Origin: Marinomonas lutimaris
GTDB lineage: Bacteria; Pseudomonadota; Gammaproteobacteria; Pseudomonadales; Marinomonadaceae
DNA: 64,000 nucleotides
NCBI RefSeq assembly: GCF_019426345.1
Contig: NZ_JAHLLW010000005.1
Location: 1 to 64,000 of the forward strand
Reading direction: 5' to 3'
The position numbers and the translations under genes were made by a program. Below are positions 43,880 through 53,746 of the stretch, piece by piece. The notes below the pieces were generated by a model, which was given only the letters and a program-made list of their open reading frames with translations, did no database searches and had not been told where the DNA came from. Position 1 is the stretch's first letter; each line of letters opens with the position of its first letter.

Positions 43880-45181
43880 ATGCATAATTTGAAGTTGGCG
43901 TCAGTTGTTGTTGGTTTATCCATTGCGAGTTCAGGCTTTGCAGCTACACAAATAGAGTGGTGGCACGCAATGGGTGGTGCAAATGGCGAAAAAGTGAATG
44001 AAATTGCTAAGGCGTTTAATGATTCACAAGATACTTATGAAGTTAAGCCAATTTATAAAGGTAATTATACCGAGACAATGACGTCGGCGATTGCCGCGTT
44101 TCGAGCGAAACAACAGCCAGCTATCGTTCAAGTATTTGAAGTTGGTACTGCCAGTATGATGGCGGCAAAAGGTGCCATTTATCCAGTATATAAACTGATG
44201 AAAGATTCAGGTCAGGCGTTTGATGAAAGTGCCTATTTGAGCGCGGTGACGGGGTATTACTCTAACAGCGATGGCCAAATGCTTTCTATGCCTTTCAACA
44301 GTTCAACTCCTGTACTGTATTACAACAAAGATTTGTTCAAAAAAGCGGGCATCAGCCAAGCTCCAAAAACATGGCAAGATGTTGAAAGCGTTTCTAAAAA
44401 ATTACTTTCTTCTGGTGTGAGCTGTGGCTTTACCACAGCTTGGCAATCTTGGGTGCAATTAGAAAACCTAAGTGCTCGTCACAATGTGCCATTTGCCACG
44501 CTAGAAAATGGTTTTGGCGGTTTGAAAACTGAGCTGAAATTTAATGGTCCGCTGCAAGTTGCTCACATCGAAAAGATGGGCGAATGGCAAAAAAATGGTA
44601 TTTTTAGCTACTCTGGTCGTACCAATGATGGCGCGGCGAAGTTCTACAGCCAAGAATGTGCGATGTTTACTGAGTCTTCCGCAGGTTACGCAGGTATCAA
44701 GCGTAATGCGAAATTTGACTTCGGTGTTGCCGAGCTTCCTTATTGGGAAGGCAAAGCAAAACAGCCTTCCAATACTATCATCGGCGGCGCGTCTTTATGG
44801 GTGTTGCAAGGACATTCTAAAGAAGAATATAAAGGTGTCGCTTCTTTTCTAAGTTATTTATCTAAAGCATCTGTACAGGCGGATTGGCACCAATTTTCTG
44901 GTTACTTACCAATCACCAAAGCGGCTTACGACTTGACCAAAGAACAAGGCTTCTACAAGGCGAACCCTGGTACAGAAACTGGTGTTATTCAAATGACGAC
45001 AGGTACTCCAACAGCGAACACTAAAGGTTTGCGTTTGGGGAATTTTGTGCAAATTCGTGGCGTGATCGACGAAGCACTAGAGTCCGTATGGAGCGGCGAT
45101 GTTGATGCTCAAACTGCACTGAATACAGCGGTTGAGCGTGGTAACACATTGCTTCGTAAGTTTGAAAAAGCGAACGACTAA
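43880..45181 (+). CDS. ugpB: Glycerol-3-phosphate ABC transporter, periplasmic binding protein
   Basis: The 433-residue secreted protein has a signal peptide ending near GFAAT. The UgpB hallmark WWHAMGGANGEKVNEI follows, then IYKGNYTETMTSAIAAFRA, SMPFNSSTPVLYYNKD and IIGGASLWV. It binds sn-glycerol-3-phosphate or glycerophosphodiesters. It heads a ugpBAECQ operon in the same order as E. coli. A terminator-type hairpin after its stop would keep expression of the membrane genes lower. Confidence 0.95.
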   Translation: MHNLKLASVVVGLSIASSGFAATQIEWWHAMGGANGEKVNEIAKAFNDSQDTYEVKPIYKGNYTETMTSAIAAFRAKQQPAIVQVFEVGTASMMAAKGAIYPVYKLMKDSGQAFDESAYLSAVTGYYSNSDGQMLSMPFNSSTPVLYYNKDLFKKAGISQAPKTWQDVESVSKKLLSSGVSCGFTTAWQSWVQLENLSARHNVPFATLENGFGGLKTELKFNGPLQVAHIEKMGEWQKNGIFSYSGRTNDGAAKFYSQECAMFTESSAGYAGIKRNAKFDFGVAELPYWEGKAKQPSNTIIGGASLWVLQGHSKEEYKGVASFLSYLSKASVQADWHQFSGYLPITKAAYDLTKEQGFYKANPGTETGVIQMTTGTPTANTKGLRLGNFVQIRGVIDEALESVWSGDVDAQTALNTAVERGNTLLRKFEKAND

Positions 45182-45189
45182 ATGAAATC

Positions 45190-45225
45190 AGCGCCCTTAT
45201 GTTTTTTGCATAAGGGCGCTTTTTA
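45190..45225 (+). terminator. Intra-operon hairpin between ugpB and ugpA
   Basis: A perfect 12-bp stem (45190-45201 with 45209-45220) with a 7-base loop is followed by TTTTA. The short T-run suggests partial termination, giving excess binding protein over permease. Confidence 0.75.
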
Positions 45226-45279
45226 TTGCATGGCATATTTTTCTTTTTAATTTGTTGTTTTCTTTTTTTGGATTGTCCG

Positions 45280-46158
45280 ATGACGGTTACCTTCCCCCAA
45301 AAAGGCCTGCCTTGGCTATTGTTGTTGCCTCAGTTGTTGGTGACGGCGATTTTCTTTCTTTGGCCTGCTGAGCAAGCTTTGGAACAAGCGTTTTACCAAG
45401 AAGACGCATTTGGCTTGAGTCGTGAATTTATTGGCTTGGAAAATTTTGCCGATTTATTTACTGACCCTCTGTATTACCAGTCTATGTTAACCACCTTGGT
45501 GTTCAGTTTTTCTGTTGCCATTGTGGGTATGTCGTTGGCGCTGTTGTTGGCCGTCATGGCGGACCGAGTGGTTCGCGGCAAACTGGCGTATCAGACATTA
45601 TTAATCTGGCCCTATGCCGTAGCACCTGCATTAGCAGGTGTATTATGGTGGATTTTATTTGATCCGAGCATGGGGCCGATTGCCCTATGGTTGAAGACTG
45701 CAGGTGTCAATTGGAACCATTATCTTGATGGCAACCAAGCGATGATATTGGTGGTGATTGCCTCTACTTGGAAGCAAATCAGCTACAACTTTTTATTCTT
45801 CCTTGCGGGTTTACAAGCGGTACCTCGTTCGCTTATTGAAGCGGCAGCGATTGACGGTGCGAGTCCGTTTAAGCGCTTTTGGACCATTGTCTTTCCGCTT
45901 TTGTCGCCGACGACCTTTTTCTTGTTGGTTGTTAACCTTGTGTATGCCTTCTTCGAAACCTTCGGCGTGATTGATGCGACGACCAAAGGTGGTCCTGGGC
46001 AAAGCACGACCACCTTGGTTTATAAAGTGTTTGATGACGGATTTGTCGGCTTGGATCTGGGTGGATCGGCGGCGCAATCGGTTGTGCTCATGGCGATTGT
46101 CGGTTTGATGACGGTCATTCAGTTTCGTTTTATTGAGCGTAAGGTGCAGTACTCATGA
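45280..46158 (+). CDS. ugpA: Glycerol-3-phosphate ABC transporter permease
   Basis: The 292-residue inner-membrane protein has six spans and the ABC permease EAA loop [22 protein letters not shown] near residue 190 (in part), which docks on Ugp[21 protein letters not shown] near residue 230 is typical of UgpA. The ATG at 45280 begins [12 protein letters not shown], the family-like start. It overlaps ugpE by four bases. Confidence 0.94.
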   Translation: MTVTFPQKGLPWLLLLPQLLVTAIFFLWPAEQALEQAFYQEDAFGLSREFIGLENFADLFTDPLYYQSMLTTLVFSFSVAIVGMSLALLLAVMADRVVRGKLAYQTLLIWPYAVAPALAGVLWWILFDPSMGPIALWLKTAGVNWNHYLDGNQAMILVVIASTWKQISYNFLFFLAGLQAVPRSLIEAAAIDGASPFKRFWTIVFPLLSPTTFFLLVVNLVYAFFETFGVIDATTKGGPGQSTTTLVYKVFDDGFVGLDLGGSAAQSVVLMAIVGLMTVIQFRFIERKVQYS

Positions 46159-47003
46159 TCGAAAATCGACCTTGGTTAACTTTTGCGAGTCACGCGACAT
46201 TACTGACGGGGATCGCTTTAGTGGCGTTACCTGTTTGGATGGCTCTGGTGGCATCGACACATCCTGCTTCGGCGTTTGGTGTTGGTCATATTCCTTTGTG
46301 GTTTGGCGACGCTGGCGCAGAAACATGGGGCACTGTGTTGTTTGAAAAAGCAGGTAACGGCGTGGATACGCCAGTCTGGTTTATGATGCTGAACTCGTTG
46401 ATCATGGCGCTGGGGATCACCTTCGGCAAAATCGCCATTTCATTGTTGTCGGCTTATGCGATTGTGTTCTTTCGCTTTCCGTTTCGTAATCTGTGCTTTT
46501 GGATCATTTTCATGACCTTGATGTTGCCTGTTGAAGTACGGATTGTGCCTACTTACGAGGTGGTCGCAAATCTTGATTTGCTTAACAGCTATACGGGTTT
46601 AACCTTGCCTTTAATCGCCAGTGCGACGGCAACTTTCTTGTTTCGTCAGTGCTTCTTGAGTATTCCGGGCGAGTTAGTGGAAGCCGCTCGAATGGACGGC
46701 GCTGGGCCATGGCGTTTCTTTTTTGACATCTTGTTGCCGCTGTCTAGAACCAATATCGCGGCCTTGTTTGTGATCTTGTTTATTTATGGTTGGAATCAAT
46801 ATCTATGGCCTTTGCTGATCACCACAGACGACGCTTATTACACCTTGGTAATGAGTATTAAGCGCATGTTGTCGGTGACGGATGGTGATATCGCATGGAA
46901 CCAAATTATGGCAACCACCTTATTAGCGATGTTGCCACCGGTTGCGGTGGTGATTGGCATGCAGAAGCTGTTTGTTAAAGGCTTAGTGGATTCGGAGAAG
47001 TAG
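46155..47003 (+). CDS. ugpE: Glycerol-3-phosphate ABC transporter permease
   Basis: This 282-residue second permease subunit has six spans and the EAA loop [22 protein letters not shown] near residue 178 (in part). The UgpE-like [13 protein letters not shown] near residue 215 supports the assignment. It starts by ATGA overlap with ugpA, implying translational coupling and 1:1 synthesis. The ATPase gene follows after three bases. Confidence 0.94.
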   Translation: MIENRPWLTFASHATLLTGIALVALPVWMALVASTHPASAFGVGHIPLWFGDAGAETWGTVLFEKAGNGVDTPVWFMMLNSLIMALGITFGKIAISLLSAYAIVFFRFPFRNLCFWIIFMTLMLPVEVRIVPTYEVVANLDLLNSYTGLTLPLIASATATFLFRQCFLSIPGELVEAARMDGAGPWRFFFDILLPLSRTNIAALFVILFIYGWNQYLWPLLITTDDAYYTLVMSIKRMLSVTDGDIAWNQIMATTLLAMLPPVAVVIGMQKLFVKGLVDSEK

Positions 47004-47005
47004 TA

Positions 47006-48073
47006 ATGACGGACGTTATTTTAGAAAAAGTAGGCAAGGCCTATCCTAATGGTTATCACGCGATTCCAAGTGTGGATTTATCGATTGAAGAAGGCGAGTT
47101 TATTGTTTTAGTTGGTCCATCAGGCTGTGGTAAATCCACCTTGTTACGCATGGTGGCGGGGCTAGAAAGTATTTCGACTGGCGAGTTGCGTATTCGTGGC
47201 GAGCGTATGAATGAAAAAGAACCGGCTGAACGCGACATCGCCATGGTATTTCAGAATTACGCCTTGTACCCACACATGTCCGTGTACGACAACATGGCTT
47301 ACGGCTTGAAAAACCGCGGCATGGCGAAAAATCTTATTGAAGAAAAAGTCAGCGACGTGGCAGCTATGCTGGGTTTAACCGAATTGTTACAGCGTAAACC
47401 GCGTCAATTATCGGGTGGTCAGCGCCAGCGTGTTGCCATGGGGCGGGCTATGGTGCGTGACCCGAAAGTGTTTTTGTTTGATGAACCTTTATCTAACCTA
47501 GATGCTAAGTTACGAGTGCAGATGCGTGTCGAGATTCGTCAGTTGCAGCGTAAATTAGGCACCACGACCTTGTATGTGACCCATGATCAGGTGGAAGCCA
47601 TGACCTTGGCAGATCGTTTGGTGGTATTGAATAAAGGCAAGGCGGAGCAGATCGGTACGCCGATGGATTTATACAATAAACCGGCAACGCCTTTTGTTGC
47701 CGCGTTTATTGGTTCTCCGTCGATGAATTTGATCGATGCGAATCTTACCGAGCAAGGCATTAAAATTTCTGGGGCGTTAACCTTGCCATTGTCTCATCAA
47801 CACCGAGGTGGCATCGTGTGGGGGATTCGTCCTGAGCATTTAGAGGTGAGTGATGAGCAAAATGCCGATTTCGCTTTGCGTATCCAAGCGGTAGAATCCT
47901 TGGGAGCAGAGACGTTAATTCACGGTAAAATAGAAACAGAGTCCGGTAATGGCGAGCCGATAGTGGTACGTTTGTCTGGACCGCATTTACCGGATGTGAA
48001 TAGCCTTATGTGGTTAACGGCGCCAGTGTCGCATTGGCACTTATTTGACGCAAAAACTCAACAACGATTGTGA
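47006..48073 (+). CDS. ugpC: Glycerol-3-phosphate ABC transporter ATP-binding protein
   Basis: At 355 residues this has the usual length of sugar-type ABC ATPases. Walker A GPSGCGKST is near residue 37, the Q-loop is in VFQNYALYPHM, and the signature LSGGQRQRVAMGRA is near residue 134. Walker B VFLFDEPLSNLDA is near residue 154, the switch His in VTHDQ, and a C-terminal TOBE-type regulatory domain runs from about residue 240. It energises UgpA/UgpE. Confidence 0.95.
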   Translation: MTDVILEKVGKAYPNGYHAIPSVDLSIEEGEFIVLVGPSGCGKSTLLRMVAGLESISTGELRIRGERMNEKEPAERDIAMVFQNYALYPHMSVYDNMAYGLKNRGMAKNLIEEKVSDVAAMLGLTELLQRKPRQLSGGQRQRVAMGRAMVRDPKVFLFDEPLSNLDAKLRVQMRVEIRQLQRKLGTTTLYVTHDQVEAMTLADRLVVLNKGKAEQIGTPMDLYNKPATPFVAAFIGSPSMNLIDANLTEQGIKISGALTLPLSHQHRGGIVWGIRPEHLEVSDEQNADFALRIQAVESLGAETLIHGKIETESGNGEPIVVRLSGPHLPDVNSLMWLTAPVSHWHLFDAKTQQRL

Positions 48074-48080
48074 GGTCGAT

Positions 48081-48854
48081 ATGGAAAACGACAGTGTTTC
48101 AACAGGTTATATTGTTAAAGACAAGGTACTAAACACCAAAGTAATGGGACATCGTGGTGCGGCATTACTGGCGCCAGAAAATACCTTGGCGTCTATTCGA
48201 GCTGCTGCTGAAGTGGGCGCAACGTGGGTAGAGATTGATGTGTATTTAATTGCTGAAGGTGGATTGGTCATTTTTCATGATGACACACTGGATCGCTGCA
48301 CCAATGGGACAGGCTTAACTCGCGATGCTCGTCCTACTGAAGTGGCTGAATTGGATGCGGGTGCCTGGTTCTCAGAGAAATTTGCTGGCGAAAAAGTACC
48401 AACATTATTGGACGCGTTGGAATGTATTCAGTCGTTGGGGCTTGGTTTGAATCTTGAGATTAAACACGACAGCGCAGACGTGGAAAACATTGTGCCTGCT
48501 GTGATGGCTATGTTGCGTGATCACTGGGAAGACAACAATAAGCTGATGATCTCTAGTTTTAACTTAGCGGCGTTAGAGCTTTGTTACGAAATTGATGCTC
48601 AGCGCCATCTTGCGCCCTTGTATGAAGACATTCCTGACGACTGGCAAGAGCAGCTTAAGGCCATTAAAGCGTACAGTTTGAATTGCGATTACTCTCGATT
48701 GACCGAAACGCAAGCGCGAGCCGTGAAAGCAGCAGGTTATAAACTGTTGTGTTATACCGCCAATGACCCTAAAAAAGTGGAAGCACACTGGGAATGGGGA
48801 ATGGATGCGGTGATTACCGATGACCCAACGAAGTTTGCTTTTTTATCAGCCTAG
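48081..48854 (+). CDS. ugpQ: Glycerophosphodiester phosphodiesterase
   Basis: The 257-residue cytoplasmic enzyme has the GDPD motif MGHRGAALLAPENTLAS near residue 25, VEIDVYLIAEGGLVIFHDDTLDR in part (metal Glu/Asp and catalytic His), and NLEIKHD near residue 128. It splits glycerophosphodiesters taken up by the Ugp transporter into glycerol-3-phosphate and alcohols. Start 48081 follows GAGG just after the ugpC stop. Earlier ATG 48045 lies inside ugpC. Confidence 0.94.
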   Translation: MENDSVSTGYIVKDKVLNTKVMGHRGAALLAPENTLASIRAAAEVGATWVEIDVYLIAEGGLVIFHDDTLDRCTNGTGLTRDARPTEVAELDAGAWFSEKFAGEKVPTLLDALECIQSLGLGLNLEIKHDSADVENIVPAVMAMLRDHWEDNNKLMISSFNLAALELCYEIDAQRHLAPLYEDIPDDWQEQLKAIKAYSLNCDYSRLTETQARAVKAAGYKLLCYTANDPKKVEAHWEWGMDAVITDDPTKFAFLSA

Positions 48855-48899
48855 TTTTTAATTAGACAGGTTATTCTTATTGATTTAGTTAGGTTTTTT

Positions 48900-49658
48900 G
48901 TGGGTTTGAATGAGCGACAAAATCAGATATTGAACTGGGTGCAACAAGAAGACGCGTTATTGGTGGAAGAGATGGTGACACGTTTTAACGTGTCATCGCA
49001 GACCATACGTAAAGACATTAATCAGCTGGCTGAGCGTCATCTTGTTCGTCGTACTCATGGCGGTATCGCCCCGGTTTCCAGTACGGAAAACTTGCCGTTT
49101 GACCATCGGCAGTTTTTAAACAGTGATGCGAAAGAAGCTATTGCCGCTAAGGTTGCTCAGATTATTCCAGACGGCGCCTCGGTGTTTTTAGGCATCGGCA
49201 CAACGGTTGAATACGTGGCGAAAGCTTTGGTGTCGCACACTAACTTGCAAGTCTTTACCAACAACTTAACCGTGGCGAGCATTTTGGGTGATTACCCTGA
49301 GGTGCGAGTGCGAGTGCTGGCGGGGAAGTTGCGTCATCGTCATCATGATTTAGTGGGTGAAGAGACCTTGTCTGGGCTGCGCCAATACTATTTCGACTAT
49401 GGCGTATTAGGCTGTGGTGGCATGGATGAAGCTCAAGGTATATTGGATTTTGACCCTGAAGAAGCTGCGGTAAGTCGTGTGTTGGTCGAACAGAGTCGTC
49501 ATAGTTTGTTGGTTGCTGATCAACATAAGTGGGGGCGCAAAGCGATGGCACGGGTACAGCCTTTTGCTGCGATAGATTGGCTTTTTAGTGATGTGTTAAC
49601 CGAGTCTCAAACTAAACTACTCACCTCTCATGGTGTTCAAATTCAACTCTGTTCTTAG
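48900..49658 (+). CDS. DeoR-family transcriptional regulator (GlpR-like)
   Basis: This 252-residue repressor has the N-terminal DeoR HTH (ERQNQILNWV...FNVSSQTIRKDINQLAE..LVRRTHGG, residues 4-55). Its C-terminal sugar-phosphate sensor domain contains ADGASVFLGIGTTVEYVAKAL-type and DYGVLGCGGMDEAQGILDFDPEEA motifs, resembling GlpR. It lies directly after ugpQ and likely senses glycerol-3-phosphate, acting at the TTTCRTTT sites before ugpB. The GTG start at 48900 follows TAGG; a TTG at 48906 is possible. Confidence 0.9.
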   Translation: MGLNERQNQILNWVQQEDALLVEEMVTRFNVSSQTIRKDINQLAERHLVRRTHGGIAPVSSTENLPFDHRQFLNSDAKEAIAAKVAQIIPDGASVFLGIGTTVEYVAKALVSHTNLQVFTNNLTVASILGDYPEVRVRVLAGKLRHRHHDLVGEETLSGLRQYYFDYGVLGCGGMDEAQGILDFDPEEAAVSRVLVEQSRHSLLVADQHKWGRKAMARVQPFAAIDWLFSDVLTESQTKLLTSHGVQIQLCS

Positions 49659-49665
49659 GACGAAT

Positions 49666-50490
49666 ATGTCGATATCTGCTGTAGCGCTTTCCGCTTTAGA
49701 ACTTTCTTCTTTAGGCAAAAGTACCTGTCAAAACTTACGGTTTATTTTAACCGACTTTGATGACACGCTGACATGGGAAGGTCAGTTGCCTGTTGAAACA
49801 TTACGAGCTTTGGCGCAACTGGAAGCGAATGGCATCAAGGTGATTCCGGTAACCGGTGGTTGCGCCGGTTGGTCAGACATGATTGCCAGAGCGCTGCCTG
49901 TTGATGGTGTGATTACCGAAGGCGGAGCCTGTTTTATTGGCAGAACAGCTGATCGCCATTTGACGTATTCCTTCTGGCGTGATGAGTCAGAAATGCGTGC
50001 AGAGCAAGCGCATATATTAACTCAGGTGAATCAAGTTTTAACGCAATTTCCACGTTTGCGTTTGGCAAGAGATCAAGCTTATCGTCTTACGGATGTGGCG
50101 ATTGATTACGCGCAAGATGTTAAACCGGCGGCAGTGGACGACAAAGGTGCCTGTTTGGCTGCGTTAATGGCTATGGGCTTAAACGCTAAAGCCAGCTCGA
50201 TACATATTAATGTGTGTTCTCAAGGTTACGATAAGTTTTCTATGGCGCAGCGCGTGTTAGGCGATGTGTATGGATTAAGTGAAGCGCAGCAGCAAGAGCA
50301 AGTGCTTTACGTTGGTGATGCGCCTAACGATGAAAGTATGTTTGCGCGTTTCCCGCTGAGTGTTGGTGTGGCGAATATCGCCGAGCACTTGTCGATTATG
50401 CGTCACCATCCTCGTTATCAGACGACGCAACCGGGCGGCTTGGGTTTTGCCGAGCTAGCTGATTTTATTCTGTCCGCTAGGCAGATTTAA
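49666..50490 (+). CDS. HAD-superfamily (IIB) phosphatase
   Basis: The 274-residue protein has HAD motif I LTDFDDTLTWEG near residue 26, motif II VTGGCAG near residue 63, a C2-type cap, and motif IV YVGDAPNDESMF near residue 220. The nucleophile Asp and the DxD-like partner are present. Such enzymes dephosphorylate sugar phosphates. It follows the DeoR regulator by seven bases with AGGA as ribosome site, so it is part of the ugp transcript. It may remove phosphate from glycerol-3-phosphate or a related metabolite; that is inference. Confidence 0.85.
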   Translation: MSISAVALSALELSSLGKSTCQNLRFILTDFDDTLTWEGQLPVETLRALAQLEANGIKVIPVTGGCAGWSDMIARALPVDGVITEGGACFIGRTADRHLTYSFWRDESEMRAEQAHILTQVNQVLTQFPRLRLARDQAYRLTDVAIDYAQDVKPAAVDDKGACLAALMAMGLNAKASSIHINVCSQGYDKFSMAQRVLGDVYGLSEAQQQEQVLYVGDAPNDESMFARFPLSVGVANIAEHLSIMRHHPRYQTTQPGGLGFAELADFILSARQI

Positions 50491-51398
50491 GCTTTTTTTA
50501 CTTTTGAGAACAGAGAAGCAATGCCAACGGCAACGCCACCTAGAATTAAGCCAACTGAGAAGCTAATGCCTGTGTTTATTAAGCTTGTTACAAGTGGGAT
50601 TTGGGCTATTTCACCAGACACTGCCATGTCAGCAAGATGATGCAAAGTTGGCAAGCCATGAACAAAAATACCGCCGCCTACTAAGAACATAGCAATGGTG
50701 CCGACGATGGTCAAAAGGCGGATCAGCATTGGCGCGCCTTTCAATATGACTAAACCAAGTTGTTTGACAAATACGGTTTTTGATTGGTTTAGGTGTAAGC
50801 CAATATCATCAAGACGCACGATTAACCCAACCAAGAAATATACACCGACGGTGACAATAAAGGCGATCAGGCTAACGACAATGGCTTGTGTTAATAAACT
50901 TTGTCCTGCCACGGTGCCAAGGGCGATAACGATAATTTCGGCTGATAAAACGAAGTCGGTACGAATTGCGCCTTTCACTTTGCTTTTTTCTAGGGCTAAT
51001 AGTTCTTTAGCAGAGTTTGCTTGTTTGACGTTTTTTCTTAGGGTTTCTTTTTCTTCATGGTTATCTTTAAACGTATGAAGGACTTTCTCCACCCCTTCAA
51101 AACACAAATACAAACCGCCAGCCATCAATAAAGGTTGAATCAACCAAGGTATAAAAGCGCTGATGGCTAATGCTAACGGCACTAGAATCAGTTTGTTAAG
51201 AAAAGAGCCTTTCGCTACTGCCCAGACGACAGGAAGTTCACGATCCGCTTTGACTCCGGAAACTTGCTCGGCGTTTAAGGCAAGATCATCGCCCAATACG
51301 CCAGCGGTTTTCTTGGCCGCGACTTTAGAGAAAACAGCGACATCGTCCAGTAGTGTGGTGATGTCATCAAGAAGTGCTAATAATCCTGTCATTGCCAT
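50487..51398 (-). CDS. DUF808 (YedI) family membrane protein
   Basis: The 303-residue inner-membrane protein begins MTGLLALLDDITTLLDDVAV (after one extra Met-Ala), the DUF808 signature, and continues with KKTAGVLGDDLALNAEQV and EKVLH. About five to six spans are visible. The family has no established function. It converges with the HAD gene, overlapping it by four bases, and has no terminator between them. Confidence 0.92.
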   Translation of the reverse strand: MAMTGLLALLDDITTLLDDVAVFSKVAAKKTAGVLGDDLALNAEQVSGVKADRELPVVWAVAKGSFLNKLILVPLALAISAFIPWLIQPLLMAGGLYLCFEGVEKVLHTFKDNHEEKETLRKNVKQANSAKELLALEKSKVKGAIRTDFVLSAEIIVIALGTVAGQSLLTQAIVVSLIAFIVTVGVYFLVGLIVRLDDIGLHLNQSKTVFVKQLGLVILKGAPMLIRLLTIVGTIAMFLVGGGIFVHGLPTLHHLADMAVSGEIAQIPLVTSLINTGISFSVGLILGGVAVGIASLFSKVKKA

Positions 51399-51437
51399 GA
51401 TCGTTTTCCCTAAAAGGTCTCAAAGTGTCTTAATTAT

Positions 51438-52205
51438 TTATTCGCAGTCGCCCAGTCGTTTAGAAATGGTATCTGCTGCTTGTTTCACTTGTACTTTCAT
51501 CATGTCATACGCCTCGTCACTGGTGCGAAAGGCGGGCGCGGTCACACTTAGTGCAGCCACGGCTTCATGGCGTGAGTTGAAAATCGGTGCTGCCGCGCAT
51601 TTTATACCCATCTCATGTTCTTCTAAGTCGAGAGAAATACCTGTTTCTTTAATAAGTTTAAGATTGGCTTTTAACGCTTCAGCTGAGTCTAAAGTGTGTT
51701 CTGTGTGGCGGAAAAAGGCTTGGGCGTCAATGACGGCTTGTTGTTTATCGTCTGGTAAAAAAGCTAGCATAGCTTTGCCAACGCCTGTGCAATAAACGGG
51801 ACCTTTTTTTCCTACCGCGGAATACAATCGCAGACTTTTGGGGCTTTCGAGTTTGTCGATGTAAATAACGTCAGCACCATCTAAGACCGCAAGGTGAATG
51901 GTTTCTTGTGTGCTTGACCACAAGTCTCGCATTGGTGCGGTGGACACATCTCGGATATCTAAATTCGCCCAAGTACGATGCGCAAGAGCAAGCAGCCCGT
52001 AACCTGGATAATAGGCTTGTTTGTTGTCATCAAAGCGCACCAAGCCATGTTCTAGTAAGGTATTTAACTGTCGGTGAGCGGTCGCTTTTGGGAGTTCAGA
52101 AAGGTCAACCAATTCGGCAAAACGTAATGGTACCGGAGACGTGCAAACATGGTTTAGCATGTTTAACGCTTTGCTAAGAGATGACCCCGAGGTTTTTGTT
52201 TCCAT
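51438..52205 (-). CDS. IclR-family transcriptional regulator
   Basis: The 255-residue protein has an N-terminal winged helix (LSKALNMLNHV...LPKATAHRQLNTLLEHGLV, about residues 9-58). Its C-terminal effector domain (about 75-250) contains VYCTGVGKAMLAFLP and a late GIKCAAAPIFNSRHEAVAALSV-type signature. IclR regulators usually control carbon catabolism. No adjacent catabolic operon identifies the target; the DUF808 gene lies 40 bases downstream. Confidence 0.92.
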   Translation of the reverse strand: METKTSGSSLSKALNMLNHVCTSPVPLRFAELVDLSELPKATAHRQLNTLLEHGLVRFDDNKQAYYPGYGLLALAHRTWANLDIRDVSTAPMRDLWSSTQETIHLAVLDGADVIYIDKLESPKSLRLYSAVGKKGPVYCTGVGKAMLAFLPDDKQQAVIDAQAFFRHTEHTLDSAEALKANLKLIKETGISLDLEEHEMGIKCAAAPIFNSRHEAVAALSVTAPAFRTSDEAYDMMKVQVKQAADTISKRLGDCE

Positions 52206-52401
52206 GACGCTTCCTAGTTGTAATACGTGCTATTGTTAATTTCATATTAGGCATTTTAGCACCCTGTACGATGGGAAGATAATATCCACTTGGTTTTAAG
52301 TTTTTTGTCACAACGGTTTATTTTTCATTTGTTACTATAGTGCGATAGTTTTAGTGGCGTTGTTCGTCTTTTTTATTGGTGTGAATATATGAGGTTTCTT
52401 T

Positions 52402-53586
52402 ATGACGAGCTTTTTACGTATTTGGCGTCGCATGACTATGCCGGATCTGGTTCGTGTTCATCGATATCACAGCTTGCCTGAGCAAGGGCCAAAAGTCCTT
52501 TTTTTTAGTGGCGGCTCAGCTTTGAATAAAATCAGTCGAGTATTTAAAGAATATACTCATCATTCTGTTCATTTAGTAACGCCTTTTGACTCTGGTGGTA
52601 GTTCAGCACGATTGCGGGCTGAATTTGATATTCCTGCGGTAGGGGATTTACGCAGTCGTTTGATGGCATTAGCAGACGAAACGGTAATGGGGCAGCCAGA
52701 AGTATATGATTTATTTACCCATCGTCTTCCCCAACAGGCGGAGCCTTTAGTATTAAGAGAACAGCTTCAGTTATTAGTATCAGGTGAACACCCTCTTATT
52801 GAAGGCATTCCAAACCCTATGAAAGCCTTGATTCAGACTCAGCTGGCGGTGACTCAAGCTCGTATTCATGATGAGTTCGATTTGCGCGGTGCGAGTATTG
52901 GTAATCTGATTATGGCGGGTGGATATTTAAATAATCAGCAGCAATTAGATCCTATTGTTTTCTTGTTTTCACGATTAGTAAAAGCGCTAGGTGAAGTGAA
53001 AACAACGTTAGATGCCAGCTTACATTTGGGTGTTGAACTCGATAATGGCGATATTGTCTTAGGGCAGCATAGGATTACGGGAAAGGAAACTGATGAGTTG
53101 TCTAGCCCGATAAAGCGTATGTGGTTAAACAAAGGTTTGCGTAGCGTAGTGCCTACCAATTGTCATATAGCTGATGATCGCAAGGATGCCATCGAAACAG
53201 CCGATTTGATTTGTTACCCACCGGGTAGCTTTTATAGCAGTCTTTTGGCGAATCTTTTGCCGGAAGGTGTTGGGCGTTCTATTTGCCAAAATCCTAACCC
53301 TAAAGTGTATTTGCCTAATTTAGGTACAGACCCAGAACAGCAGGGTTTGTCATTGATGGAGCGGGTAAGGCGTTTAGTTTCTACTGTCACTGCCGATACA
53401 GAAGTTGTAGGCCCATTTTCTGCTTTGGATTATTTGTTACTTGATGATTCATATAATTATGGCGAGCTAGACAGTGAATTATTAAATGGTCTAAATATTG
53501 TAGTTATCAGAACACCATTGATTACTGAAAAGCAGCATAAGTACGATGAGTGCTTGGTTGCCAGAGCTTTGCTGTCTTTTGTTTGA
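52402..53586 (+). CDS. CofD-like (2-phospho-L-lactate transferase family) protein
   Basis: The 394-residue protein has the CofD/YvcK Rossmann start VLFFSGGSALNKISRVFKEY near residue 32 and DSGGSSARLRAEFDIPAVGDLR near residue 65 (in part). ASIGNLIMAGGYL near residue 168 and CYPPGSFYSSLLANL near residue 270 also match. It resembles the CofD-like proteins described for the so-called GAK system rather than the F420 enzyme. The ATP-grasp partner of that system is not seen nearby. The gene stands alone; the substrate is unknown. Confidence 0.8.
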   Translation: MTSFLRIWRRMTMPDLVRVHRYHSLPEQGPKVLFFSGGSALNKISRVFKEYTHHSVHLVTPFDSGGSSARLRAEFDIPAVGDLRSRLMALADETVMGQPEVYDLFTHRLPQQAEPLVLREQLQLLVSGEHPLIEGIPNPMKALIQTQLAVTQARIHDEFDLRGASIGNLIMAGGYLNNQQQLDPIVFLFSRLVKALGEVKTTLDASLHLGVELDNGDIVLGQHRITGKETDELSSPIKRMWLNKGLRSVVPTNCHIADDRKDAIETADLICYPPGSFYSSLLANLLPEGVGRSICQNPNPKVYLPNLGTDPEQQGLSLMERVRRLVSTVTADTEVVGPFSALDYLLLDDSYNYGELDSELLNGLNIVVIRTPLITEKQHKYDECLVARALLSFV

Positions 53587-53746
53587 CTTCACGAATTGAA
53601 GTGGCAAAAAAAGTTTGTGCTATCTTTAAATTAGATATGGTTTAGATTAATTCTGGTTACGTGACGTAACATTTTTGTATTTTTAAAAACAAGGTCTTAA
53701 GTGTCATAGTACGTGGTATGTGGCGCTGATCAAAAAGAGAGTGGTA

